In this document: in pieces, positions 45,139 through 56,257 of the stretch
How the letters are laid out: each line of letters starts with the position of its first letter
Numbering within the stretch: the first letter of the stretch is position 1
NCBI GenBank assembly: GCA_022592435.1
Contig: JABYQS010000069.1
Span: 1 to 64,000 of the forward strand
Direction: 5' to 3'
Source of the DNA: Cerioporus squamosus
Taxonomy: Eukaryota; Basidiomycota; Agaricomycetes; Polyporales; Polyporaceae
Length of the DNA stretch: 64,000 bases
Notes under the pieces: generated by a model
What the model was told of the DNA's origin: nothing
Databases searched by the model: none
The model's input: only the letters and a program-made list of their open reading frames with translations
Position numbers and translations under genes: made by a program

Positions 45139-46606
45139 ACGGCGGCAGCAGGGGCGGATTTCAGGTGTTGTCTTGCTTAGTGGACATGTAGCGAGGCATG
45201 CATGTGTGTAACATTATCTGTGCTGTGCTGAGGGACGAGAAGGCGGGTACCTACATAGCGAACATGCAGTCCGGTTGCTCCGTCTTGGACAGCAACTTGC
45301 TTTGATTCTTCTTCGGTGCTGTTCGTGACAGTCCTGCACGATGATTAATGATGTGTCGAAGTCCAGTTTGAACATGCTGCGGCCGCTGTACCGGTAGACG
45401 TGAGGGAGTTCATGACATTGAGGACAAAGACGCGTCAGAATGGTGTCGTCATGGGTGGACGCATCCTATCATGTGACCGCGTCAGGGGACTCTCGAAATA
45501 CTCTCTCCTCTGGCCCATACGCATCCTATAAGGACTCGAATGCGTCGGGACCCCTTCCTTTTGTTCCCTCCCACTCGCCCTCTACGTTCGCCCCATTTTT
45601 CTGCCCCCTCGGCGTAGGGTGAGCTTCGCCAGGGGTTCCTGAGACGATTTTCTACTCCGAGACGGTAAGTATAGCTTTCCTTCCGCGATGCCGCATATAT
45701 CCCTCCGCATATACTGACTATATGCGCACTGTCTAGGTATGTATACATTGCCGATAAGAGTCTCCCAAGAATGGCGACATAGTTGCCTCGTTGTTCTCAT
45801 CCCGGTCCCTCAATGCCCGAACACTCCTCCTCCGATGTCGGCGTTGGAGGTTCCCCGACGCTGGCACTTGCTCTTCGAAGTGTAGATCTCCGAGGTCGCC
45901 GAGCACGCCGATTGCACGCTGCATGAACAGGTGAGTTCATCGCTGGTGGGCCAGATGAAGAGCTCATCGCCGTTCCACAGAGCATTATACACAGGATCAC
46001 TGGAGGAAACTCTATTAGAGTGGAGAACATTGAGGTCTGCCGCCGCCTCTTTCCACCGTCCTCGAGTTCCCTATCCGCAGCTTTTGCCCACTACAGTTCG
46101 GAAGCCCGGGTCTTGATGTGAGTTTTCCTTCTTCTCAGGCTCTGTGTGGCAGTCGTGCTCACTGTTTGGGTCGCATGCCGTAAAGCGTGCAGACGTGTGA
46201 CCAGTGCGGACTTTCCTTGGCAAGTCATGGTGCTCTCGGGGCTGCATTGACCAGGCATGTCGACGTCGACGGCGAGTGGAAGGGCGAGCAGAGGCAGGCC
46301 GTCTGCGCGGTACTGACGGGCCGGATGTGCCGCTGTGGCTGGGCGGAGCCGGATTTGGGCAAGCGGGGACCCAGAATGGCAGGCGAGCGCGGGGATCCGC
46401 GAAAGGGAGGGATAGGGTATGTGGAGTGCGCGTTTAGAGAGGAGCGTGTCTGTCCAACTTGTCCCGAACTCTTTTGCCATGCATCGGACGCCCTGCTGTC
46501 TCCGAGTACCCATCTCTCCTCCCTGACCTCCTGCCGAACCACGACCAGCCTCTGCTCTTGCCGCTGTCTCGAGCCCCTCTCCGCCCTCTGACTCTCACCC
46601 GCCACC
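45139..46606. other. Duplicated flank and upstream region of the Zn2Cys6 gene
   Basis: About 1.5 kb. The outer parts match copy A (36444-37156). The middle (about 45620-46330) is unique to this copy and shows splice-like signals and short ORFs but no recognisable gene. It should contain the promoter of the regulator. Confidence 0.55.
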
Positions 46607-49600
46607 ATGCCCCTCTCCGCCCGCAAGGACGACAAGGAGCGCACGGTCAAGTCCCAGGAGCAGGAGCTCAAGCGCGCAAGGGGTGCCATATCTTGCGCAG
46701 AATGCCGCCGCCTCAAGCTCAAATGCGACAAGACGGTCCCCTGTTCGTCCTGCAAACGGCGAGGATGCGCCTCCATCTGCCCCAACGGCAGTCTGACCAC
46801 GGGTCAGGGGACGAGGTGTGTAGTCCCGTTCCTCTCTTCCCTCAGCCACACGTGTGGACCATCCCCGCGTCTCCAGGTTCATTCTCGCGGACACGGACCG
46901 CTTGCATCGCAAGATTGCAGAGATGAGCGATCGAATCCGTCAGCTCGAAGACGGCCTCGCCATCCTGCAGTCGAGCGTGACGCGCGAACTACACCCCCTC
47001 CTTGCCCCCAACCTCCTCAAGATCAAGTCCGGCCTCGAGCTTCACGTTGCTGCTGAGGGAACCTCGCTGGAGCCTGTCAAGGAGCCAGAGGATGAGCCCG
47101 AGGAGGAACCCCCTTACATTGACGCGTTCGGAACGCTCGCAGTCCGTGACGACGGTGCTGCGACATTCTATGGCCGCTCAGCTGGGTCTGAGGTACGTCC
47201 CGACCACCCTCTTGACCGTCTGTCGAGTGCTGAGGGATTCGCTCAGAGCCTTCTGTTGGTAAGCATGCAACTTCGTTTCTTTGACATAGCTTGTCGCGGT
47301 CAGACACACGTTCAGCGACATGTCGGCATCAGTCCAGGGACATATGCTTCGTGACACAAGCGTGTGATTGAATCCGCGGCGAGTTGACGTGAATCTTGAT
47401 CGGGGCCCGAGGCCGTCTGGCCGCCCGCCTTTGTGGCGTTTTGTGGCGTGCGCTGTGCTACCGTCTTCGACGCCGGTTAGATGGTCGAGGTCGTGTGCTG
47501 ACGCTCACTTGCATTGCAGGATGAGAAGCCTTCTCTCTCAGTGTCGACGTTGTCACGCGGGCACCTCGACTTACACCCTGAACTCAACCGTCTCGCGTCC
47601 GCATTCCCTCACGGACCATCTGACCTTCCGATCTTCGACCTCCAAGACATAATCACCACCTATCTTCCACCATGGCACCGCGCACGAGAATTACGCGAGC
47701 TGTATCTCGAACAGGCTCCATGGTTCTTCGGCGCAGTCACGCGGCGACAGCTCTGCGAAGAGATTTTCCCGCTCTTCTACCAGGAGGCACAAGATGAAGT
47801 GGGCGCAGCGGCAGCAAGAGGCTTTGTCGGCTCTGCTGATGCCTTCAACCTTCCGAACGGCACGAAGCAGCAGGCGTCATCGCACGAGCTTGGGCTCATG
47901 CTTGTTGTGTTTTGCTTCGGCGCCTTGACCGACGCGACGCTCCCGGCAGCCCCTCATAATCCCGAAGCGGAGAGGTACTACCAACTCACGAGGGCTGCAC
48001 TCAGTCTCGAGCCGGTCATGGATCGGCCCCCGAGTGTTGCGACTGTGCAGGTGCTCAGTTTGATGGCTATCTACCAGGTGTGTTGCGATCATGGGCGTTG
48101 TGAAGAACAGTACTGACCACAGATCGTAGGGCATGGTTGCTGACGAACACAGTATTGAGAGTACGTGGGCGCTGATGGGTCTCAGCTCGAAGCTTGCGCA
48201 GAGCGTAAGTGTCTGATTGCACGTAGGCTACCGACCACGACTGACTTGTGACGTTTGATCCCCTCAAAGACCGGTCTCCGTAAGTCTGCGGATGAAATTT
48301 AACCATATGTAGCAACTCATCGTTATCTTAGACCGTGACTGTTCTCGCTTCAAGCTCTCGACGGCGGAGACCCAGAAGAGGCGTGCTCTGTTCTGGGAGC
48401 TGTTCATCACAGATTGCTGGCAGGTGCGCACATCACCAGCTTTCACTCCGCCCAAGCTCATCATTATCCACTAGGCACTCGCCACAGGTCGCTTGCCTAC
48501 ATTTGAACTCGGATTTGTTGACACCGAGTTACCTGCGGATCCTGATGAAACGCTTGCTGATGACGGCACGCCGCAGCCCAGTTGTAAGTCGCTTTGCGTG
48601 GCAGGTCATGTGTGTTGCTAACCCACACGATGTCAGTCCCGGCTTGGAAAGCGCGCTGGGGCAGAGAATGTGTTTCTCCAGTCGTCATGGGTACATTGAC
48701 GGCGCAGGCCCCAAAGTACTCTGCCATCCTCGAGCTTGACCGTCGAATCCGTGATGTGTCGCTGCCGAAGTATTCACAAGGCCCTCCGCCTCAGAACGCT
48801 GGACTATCGCAGACGATGTCATACTACATGCCTATCAACTACCTTCACTTCAGTACGTTCATCGCTTTGTTTCTGCTCGGTGCACTTCTCATTCACTTAA
48901 ACGTTCACAGCGTTGCTTTATGTACATCGTTGTTTCTTTGCACACGCGCTTACGGACCATCCAAGTGACCCGATGCGGAGTCAGTATGCGCCGTCGTTCC
49001 TCGCGGGCTATCGGAGCGCCTGCACGCTCCTCTCGACCCTCAGGGAACAGTTCACACTATTCCCTACCCAGATCGCGCGCTTCTGGGTACTGTGGACGCA
49101 TGCATTCTCCGCATGTGTAAGTATCGTTGACTCCGATCTCAGTGTTGATTCCCCAGCTAAAACGCGCAACACCAGGTCATGATGGGTTCCGTGGTCACCC
49201 GAGGTGGTACGACCAAGACTGCTCAAGCGGCTCTAGGCGAGCTCCGTATCGCATGCGACCTGTTCGAACGAGCGGCGCAGCACGGTGGACGAGCCTTGAA
49301 GTTCATGGTACGTGTTCGCCATTCGCACTCCCTACTACGTTCAGCGGACTGACTGCGTGTTATAGCTTGTTCTGCGCAAGCTCCACGAGAAAGCTCAGAC
49401 TGCATACTTCCAGGGCCTCCACCCCCTTCGGCCAGACATATTCAGCCCGCGCGGCGCGGAGACCGACCCAGATGAACTCTCGATCTTCAGTGGGCGCACG
49501 CCACGCACCGTTGTCACGAAGTCCAACCGGCCGCAGCGCATCTCCCCAAGCATGTCGTCTTCGAGTACTGTATCGCCTCCGGAGAACCACTCTAGCCCGA

Positions 49601-50973
49601 ACGGGTCGCAGAACAGCTCGACTGGCTCGGACTACAACCAGCGGAATTCGCAGTCGCCAGCCGGGGAGGCGTTCCCGGGGCTCGATTCCTCATACCTTCC
49701 TGCGGTGCATCCGGGACTCATGTCCGAGCTCCGGTCGTTCGAAGGGCAGCTCGACGCGCAGATCCATCAGACAAACTCGTACTATGCGAACAGCGCTGGA
49801 GTCCCTGCAGCTGCGCATCAGCCCCATCCATATGCGGAACAGTACGCGGAGCAGCCTCAAGTGATGCAACACGATCCGCAGTGGTACCAGACGCAGGCAC
49901 ACGCGCACGCAGCTGGCGAGCACCCACAGCACCATGCTTCTGTCTCTCCTCCGAGCACGGCAGGTTCTCAGCACCAACAACAGTACCAGCCGTTGCAGTA
50001 TGCTCCCTCCCAGTCGCTCACCCCGGAGCACCACCCCCCGCAACACCCGCAGTCCAATAGACACTCGTATCAGCAACCCAAGGCGCCGCAGCCTCTTCCG
50101 CCTCCGCTCCCGCCCACGGCGGTGCACCAGCAGCAGCAGCAACACCCGCACGATATTCCCATGTACGGCGGGGCATACTCGAAGGCCGCGAGCACGTCTC
50201 ATTATCAGGACCACCACCCGTACGCGCAGGTCGGGGCTGACGCGTCGACTCAAGACCTGCACGAGTACGACACCTACGTCGCGTACGCGAACGCCCATGC
50301 CAGTCATCCAGGACACGCTCAGTCTAATGACGGGCAGTCGATGCCTGACCAGCGGTCTGAGCTGTGGACGGTGCCACCGGGTGCAGACGTCCATGCGGCG
50401 GACGGCGAGCAGATGTCGTACCAGACGCAAACGCCGCCGGAGCCAGACCATCTGGCGAACCATGCCCAGTATAGGCAGCAGCCCAGACACGCCCCGCTGC
50501 CGCTTCCTCAACATACCCAACATAGTCAAGGTCCTCAGCACCCTTCGCACGCCCAACATCCCCATCAACCTCATCATGCTCAGCATGCTCAGCACCTCCC
50601 GCAGCCCCTGCAGCCACAGCATACAGGCCAGAGCGTCCATCCCCCGCCGCAGCCCCTGCAGCCACAGTATACCGGCCAGGACATGCGCCCCCCGCCGCAG
50701 CCCCTGCAGCCACAACATACCGGCCAGAGTATGCACCGCCAACATCCGCCCCAGTCTCAGCATCCGTCCCAGTACGCGCCACAGGCTCAACCGCAGGCGT
50801 ATGTGTACTCTCAGCCCCCTCAGAACCAGCACCAGCACCAGCAGCCGCAGATGATGCAGCCGGTGGCGGCGGCATATCAGCAGCAGCAGCCTCAGCCGGT
50901 CGCCACCATGAACGGGTACAGCCTGACGGAGACCTGGACGTCGTTCATTCAGCAGGAGCTGCCTCGCCGGTGA
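46607..50973 (+). CDS. Zn2Cys6 transcription factor with fungal-specific TF domain
   Basis: Twelve exons: 46607-46815, 46877-47192, 47247-47258, 47520-48077, 48130-48204, 48269-48278, 48332-48423, 48475-48583, 48637-48852, 48911-49116, 49176-49307 and 49366-50973, giving 1180 residues in phase. The binuclear zinc cluster is at about residues 30-57 (CAECRRLKLKCDKTVPCSSC then C-terminal Cys), followed by a coiled coil (RLHRKIAEMSDRIRQLEDGL). The fungal-specific middle domain runs from about 170 to 640 (GRSAGSESLLL, WALMGLSSKLAQSTGLHRDC). The last 460 residues are rich in Gln, His, Pro and Ser. Exons 3 and 6 are only 12 and 10 bases; without them SLLL and the TGLH motif are lost. It should bind CGG-type DNA sites. 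Target genes are unknown. Confidence 0.88.
50602..50745 (+). repeat. Three 48-bp coding repeats in the regulator tail
   Basis: A 16-residue unit, QPLQPQHTGQSVHPPP and close variants, occurs three times in a row (starts 50602, 50650, 50698). It lies within the Gln/His/Pro-rich tail and may vary in number between strains. Confidence 0.88.
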
Positions 50974-51909
50974 GCTGGAGTACCGCTGTCTCCCCTGCAT
51001 GCACGCCCGTTTGGACGGTTTGGAATGTACAATGTCCCTCTCGTGCTCGGAATATCGCGTTTCGTTGTCTGGATGGTCTCGAACGTTAGAATGTTTGCTG
51101 CTATCGTCGTCGTCGCATCTGCTATGTTTTTGTTTGTTTCCCCTGTCGCCGTTATGTCTCTTGCAAGCTGTTCGCTGTTGGTACTGTGCATATGGTGGTG
51201 TCTATGTGAGATATAGGTCCCATGTACGTGCATATGTAGCTGTGGTCGTGTGTTAGACTATAGATCGTTGTGTCCCCTAATTGGTGCCGGAGAGTGCGTG
51301 TCAGCACTCAGCCGCAAATGGTCTCGGAGGCGCCCGAACTTTCCCATCCGAGTCCTCTCCGCCGTGGTGCATCGTGGTTAGTGGGCACCATCTGTACTCG
51401 TCATCTCTTCTACTCCCGCGTATCCTCGATGAAGTACCACTTGCAAAGTACTATAGCCAGGGCTAGCACGGCACCAGACAGCTGAGCCGTGGAGCCCGTC
51501 CTGATGGTGTCGCCACCACACTACCGTGACATAGCGCCACGGCCTCGCAAGGCTATAAGTACCTGGTCTCGACGTCTCGTACCCAGAGTACAGCGAGTGC
51601 GTATGTCTTTGTTTCCTCCCGAGAAGGAGTTTGGCAATAAGCACAGCCCGCTGCTACTGGCAACATCAACGCCGCGGTGATGCAAGACCATCGATCAAAT
51701 TGATCAGCCAGTCAAAACTCACCTCGGCGTGAGGCGGAAGCAAACCGTGTACGCGCGCATGACTGCGGTATATAGCGGAACCACTGGCAACTGTCAGCCT
51801 CATCTTGCCAGCCACTTCTACTAACAGACAGCCGCAGTGCTGGGACCAACAAGACCGTGGCCAAAGGACGTTGACGCAGAAGTTTTGACTGGCCTCCTTA
51901 TCTGTCGCG
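50974..51909. other. Intergenic, nothing recognised
   Basis: About 0.94 kb with the 3' flank of the regulator (T-rich to about 51200) and the promoter of the S28 gene. A GTATATAG site lies at about 51768. Confidence 0.55.
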
Positions 51910-54051
51910 ATGCTGCACTTCAAGATTCTCCACGTAGCCACCGCCACTGCGCTGCTTCTCTTTGGTGCGGCAGAGGTCGTCGCCAGGACTGCCGATGGAC
52001 GTGCACACGCGAACATTCCCCGGCGCCCCAGCATTCCTGTCGTGCCTCCGCCGGAAGGTCCGGTCACCAGCAAGAACGGGACGGAGCTTCCGCCGTACAA
52101 CACGACATACTACTTCGACCAGTTAATCGACCACTACAACCCGTCGCTCGGGACCTTCAAGCAACGATATTGGCACACGTACGAGTTCTATGAGCCAGGT
52201 GGGTGTCAGCCTCAGTACGATTCCGACGCGCTTCTGTCGAGGCCGGCATGACAGGCGGCCCTATTCTGTTGACGACACCCGGGGAGGCCAATGCTGCTCG
52301 TAAGTTCGCCTGACATTCTGCGCAGAAGGTTGGTACAAGCTCACGTCGCACGCCAGCGTACGCGGCATACCTCACAAACCGCACTATCCTTGGCCAGGTT
52401 GCGCAGGCTCAGAACGGCTCTGTCATCGTGCTCGAGCACCGATATTACGGCGAATCCAATCCATTCGACGATCTCTCGGATGCTAGCCTCAGATACCACA
52501 CCATCGAGCAAGCGATCGACGATCTTGAATACTTCGCGAAGAACGTCAAGCTTCCACAGCCCGACGGCGACTCCGTCGCACCCGGCCAAGCTCCATGGAT
52601 CCTTTTCGGAGGGAGCTACGCAGGCGCGCTCACGAGTTTCACAATGGTGGCGTGAGTCTTCCTGTCTGACGGCAACCGAGGTGCTACGCAACGACGAATC
52701 CTGATTCTAACGGCTTTTCTCAGCAAACCAGGTACCTTCTACGCTGCGTATGCGTCTTCCGCGGTGGTCGAGGGCATCACGTTCGTGTTTATCTCTCGCG
52801 CGTGTAGGGGCTCGGCATATTGACATAACCGTTGATATCCAGCGACTACTGGATGTACTTCAATCCAATCATGGACAACATGCCCAAGAACTGCTCCGCT
52901 GACGTCCAAGCCGCCATTGCGAAGATCGACTCGGTCTTCAGGTCGAATAAAACGGAGGAGATAGACGCAATCCTTACGCTCTTCAACATGACTGCGCTCA
53001 AGGACCATCTAGATGATGCTGCGGGTGCCCGTATGTAGTTATTCATGTTTGCGCGGGGCTTGGCTAATCAGTCGTCTTTCACAGTCCGCAACAACCTCTG
53101 GGACTGGCAGTCTCTCGACCCGAGCAGTGGCGGCGGTATCTTCTTCGACTTCTGTGATGCGCTCGAGGTCAAGGAGGGCGTGAGCGCTGGCGAAGAGGGC
53201 TGGGGAGCGGACCATGCTATTCAGGCTTGGGGTTCGTTCTGGACCAACGAGTACTACTCATATCGTAAGCGGTGTTGCTTTCTGTGCCTTGACCTACTTG
53301 CTGACAGGGTATCTATAGTGTGTGATGAGGAAGATGTCGTGTACGCCGCCATTTACGTTCTGCCGTCCTGGCACTCTGCTGACCCGCCGTGCTCTTGGTA
53401 GCTCTTGCTTGGGCACGTACGACCCCACCTCGGAGGTGTTCACGGACACCAGTGTCGACAACGCCGAGCGTTCCTGGACCTGGATCGTGTAAGTACCATT
53501 GTGTACTCACTGCACGCGTACTAAACCAGGCTTCACAGGTGCAACGAGATGGGCTTCTACCAGGAAGGTGCCCCGGAGCCCAACCCGACGCTCGTCACGC
53601 GCCTCGTCCGCCCCGAGTACGACGAGAGGCAGTGCACGTACTGGTTCCCGGAGGCGTTCGCCAACCAGACCAGTCCTGCGCCGGATGTCGATGCGACGAA
53701 CAAGGAGTACCATGGGTGGTTCGTTAAAGCAGAGCGCCTCCTCTTCGCCAACGGCCGACGTGAGTTCTTTCCATATACTGCTCAACTACCATGTTCTGAC
53801 TTGCGTGTGACTCGCTCCTTACAGGCGATCCCTGGAAAGACGCCACGCTCGCGGCGGACGGCACGAACTTCCAGAGCACGCCCGACCAGCCGCTGTTGCT
53901 CTCTGATGGCTATCACTGCTCGGACTTGGGTACTGTGAACGCCATCGACCCGACCATCCTGGAGGTGCAGCAGCAGGCGCTCAAGTCTATAGGTGGTTGG
54001 CTGATGGAGTACAAGCCCTCGATGGGGAAGTCCGCGTTTCAACCGTTCTAG
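51910..54051 (+). CDS. Secreted serine carboxypeptidase, S28 family
   Basis: Ten exons: 51910-52198, 52255-52299, 52357-52651, 52724-52780, 52843-53030, 53085-53264, 53319-53340, 53402-53488, 53539-53759 and 53825-54051, giving 536 residues in phase. A signal peptide covers about residues 1-25. Family motifs are YYFDQLIDHYNPSLGTFKQR, GGPILLTTPGEAN and VIVLEHRYYGESNPF. The nucleophile is in FGGSYAGALTSF, and the acid and histidine are probably in RRDPWKDAT and SDGYHCSDL near the C terminus. Several N-glycosylation sites are present. S28 enzymes cleave after proline at N or C termini. Exon 7 (22 bases) and the borders of exons 7-8 are the least certain. A role in protein scavenging with the aspartic proteases is inferred. 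Confidence 0.87.
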
Positions 54052-56257
54052 GAGGCTCTAGTGATAGCCCCGCTACCCTCACGCACATCCTTTCGTTATA
54101 TATACACAGTCGTTCGTTTGGTGATTTATCCGATCGTGGTGTGACTCCGTAATCTCGTGGCGCATGGCCTGAGAACGGCACGTCGTTGGCCGTCGTATTG
54201 CCTGGTAACTCGGCCAGCTTCACCTGCGTGTATGGCAACACCGAAGCCATAGGAAGAGCGAGATGCCTGCAGAAAGCAGCAAGATGGCGACTAGGGGCAC
54301 GTTGACTGCGGATGTCTCGTGCTCAATCTGGCGGAAGCGTCAGAATGTAGGCGGGTAAGCATAACAAGGTCGGCAACACACCACTGAGGCAAACGGCGAG
54401 AGGATGGGTATCGTGAAGTGCATAGAGCCTCTGCCAGAAGGCGCCGGTGGTGGCACGTAACGGACTAGTAAATATACGACAACCGCTAGTAGGGATCCTA
54501 GGGCGACCAGTATGGTCCACTACAACGAGCGGAGAAGATCGTGAGTATCCAGGGCTAAGTGATGTCCGTACAGTGGGGACGTACAACGGTATATTTGATC
54601 CGTGCGAGTTCGCGTTCATATCTCGAGTTAAGCTCAGACAATTCGCGCTATACGTGCGTGAGTTGAAAATGAATAGTCATCACGATAGGCTGAAGTCGTA
54701 CCGAACGGCTTTCCGTATGGGAGGCGGATACCGCTGCCAGTTCTTGCCTATGGACCTCTTGCGCATGCAGACGGGTTTCCGCGATGGTCGCCCGAAGGGC
54801 CCAGTAATGTTCGACTGTATTGATGGGGTGCAGAAAACTTTGTGCTGGGCGACGGAAGTAGTCATAGATCGTGGCGGAAGTCATCAAGGACTTAGATAGA
54901 GTCGTGGACTCGCGAGTGGACAGCGAGGTATTTGAGGTGGAAGCAAGGGATCGAGAGCGGGTTCCCAGCTCTTTGACCTTGCCAGAGGTCCTCCAATGTG
55001 TCGTTACAGCTGATCTCGGTGCTGAGCTACTCGCAGAGCCCGTGGAGATCGTGTTTTTGACTGAATTCATCTCCATTGCGAGTTCCATAGTTCTGCTCCC
55101 TGTGTGCAATGAGGCGATACCCATCTTGAGATGAACCGAACGCTGTCATTAACTCACTGTGTCTCGATTTGTGCAGCTTGTTGGGTTGCCGGCTTGGCGC
55201 TGAGGGTACCCCGCCAGCGAACAAGCTCTCAGTGGTCGCGAACGACATGTCGCGTGTATTGTACCTCGCAGAGTACCGTATCAGTATGTCCCATTTGCGT
55301 TTAAGACTGAGCCCAGCAATCTTCACCTTCGAAAGTTCAACTTATGGCAACTCGTGAATCGTGTTGATGCCGCGGCACAGTTGAAACCTCCTCGGTATCG
55401 ACGCTGGCGGAGAGCAGTATCTTCAGATATCTCTCGCTGCTGAGTATACCATGTGGTGCAAGCTGGAGAATACTTAACAAGTAGGTGGCCGCGGTCGGAT
55501 TCAACTTGAACTTCAGCTTCAGTTGCAGGAGCATGTGACGTGACGTAACGCTACCATATATGTTCGTGACCTCAAGAGTCACAGCGTTTCGTGCCTGCCA
55601 ACTGTTCGAAGTTTGCTCTTGACCACATGGCTTCGCATGTTCCTCTACAAGCCTCTGACAAGTATCGTTCGATCGGACCCTTGCGGAACATGCAAAATGA
55701 TGTGGTATTCGAAGACTTGCCTGTGGATGATAAGACAAGCCTGAGGTCGTGGCGATGAGCAGCGTCCTAATGTTCTAAGTTGGGGGCATCGAGTTCACGG
55801 ATGGCATTTCTCGGTGCCCTGGTGTTTGACATATTCCTGATAGAAGCTCAACTAGGTGATCTCTCAGTACAGGATTCATCAGAGCTTCTTTGTTGCTCAA
55901 TTGCTTCCGCTGTCCTAGGGTGATCACGAGGCTGTCAAGGACCGCAGGTGTGGTCTATGAACTGGACAGGATATAGGCAGCATCGCACCGCTATAGCAGT
56001 AAGTCGCTCACCTCACAACTGCATACACTTCGACACCCACTGACCGGGAACAGGGATGTCTCTGATGCGTAAGCTAGGGAGCCTTGTGGCAAGACGCCCG
56101 AGTCGCGGTCACCATGCCACCGAGAAGTTGGGACAGACGCAAGGAGCAGAAACAAGTGAAGCAACTCACGTAAGTAATATTTTACCTCATAGTTCCCCAG
56201 CTAAGTCCAGATCTCGTACCGTAGTATGCTAACACCAAACCTAAGGCCCGCCGCAAG
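54052..56257. other. Intergenic, one weak candidate ORF
   Basis: About 2.2 kb. Apart from the minus ORF at 54648-55124, nothing with coding character is seen. Confidence 0.5.
54648..55124 (-). CDS. Hypothetical protein, Ser/Thr-rich with helical tail
   Basis: A single ORF of 158 codons. The N-terminal half is Ser/Thr-rich and low-complexity. The C-terminal half (INTVEHYWALRATIAETRLH then AQEVHRQELAAVSASH) looks like an amphipathic helix of a real protein. No family is recognised. A missing exon on either side is possible. Confidence 0.3.
   Translation of the reverse strand: MGIASLHTGSRTMELAMEMNSVKNTISTGSASSSAPRSAVTTHWRTSGKVKELGTRSRSLASTSNTSLSTRESTTLSKSLMTSATIYDYFRRPAQSFLHPINTVEHYWALRATIAETRLHAQEVHRQELAAVSASHTESRSVRLQPIVMTIHFQLTHV

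Larger units (their letters stand above)
43608..46643. repeat. Segmental duplication, copy B
   Basis: Counterpart of 34913-37196. It contains the truncated IDH and the 5' flank and first exon start of the intact Zn2Cys6 gene. Between about 45620 and 46330 it carries about 0.7 kb that is not in copy A, so copy A has lost, or copy B has gained, that part. Confidence 0.9.

Noticed and set aside
49690..51000. Minus-strand ORF of 436 codons
   Set aside because: Antisense to the repetitive Gln/His/Pro tail of the Zn2Cys6 factor; its Leu/Arg richness simply mirrors those codons.
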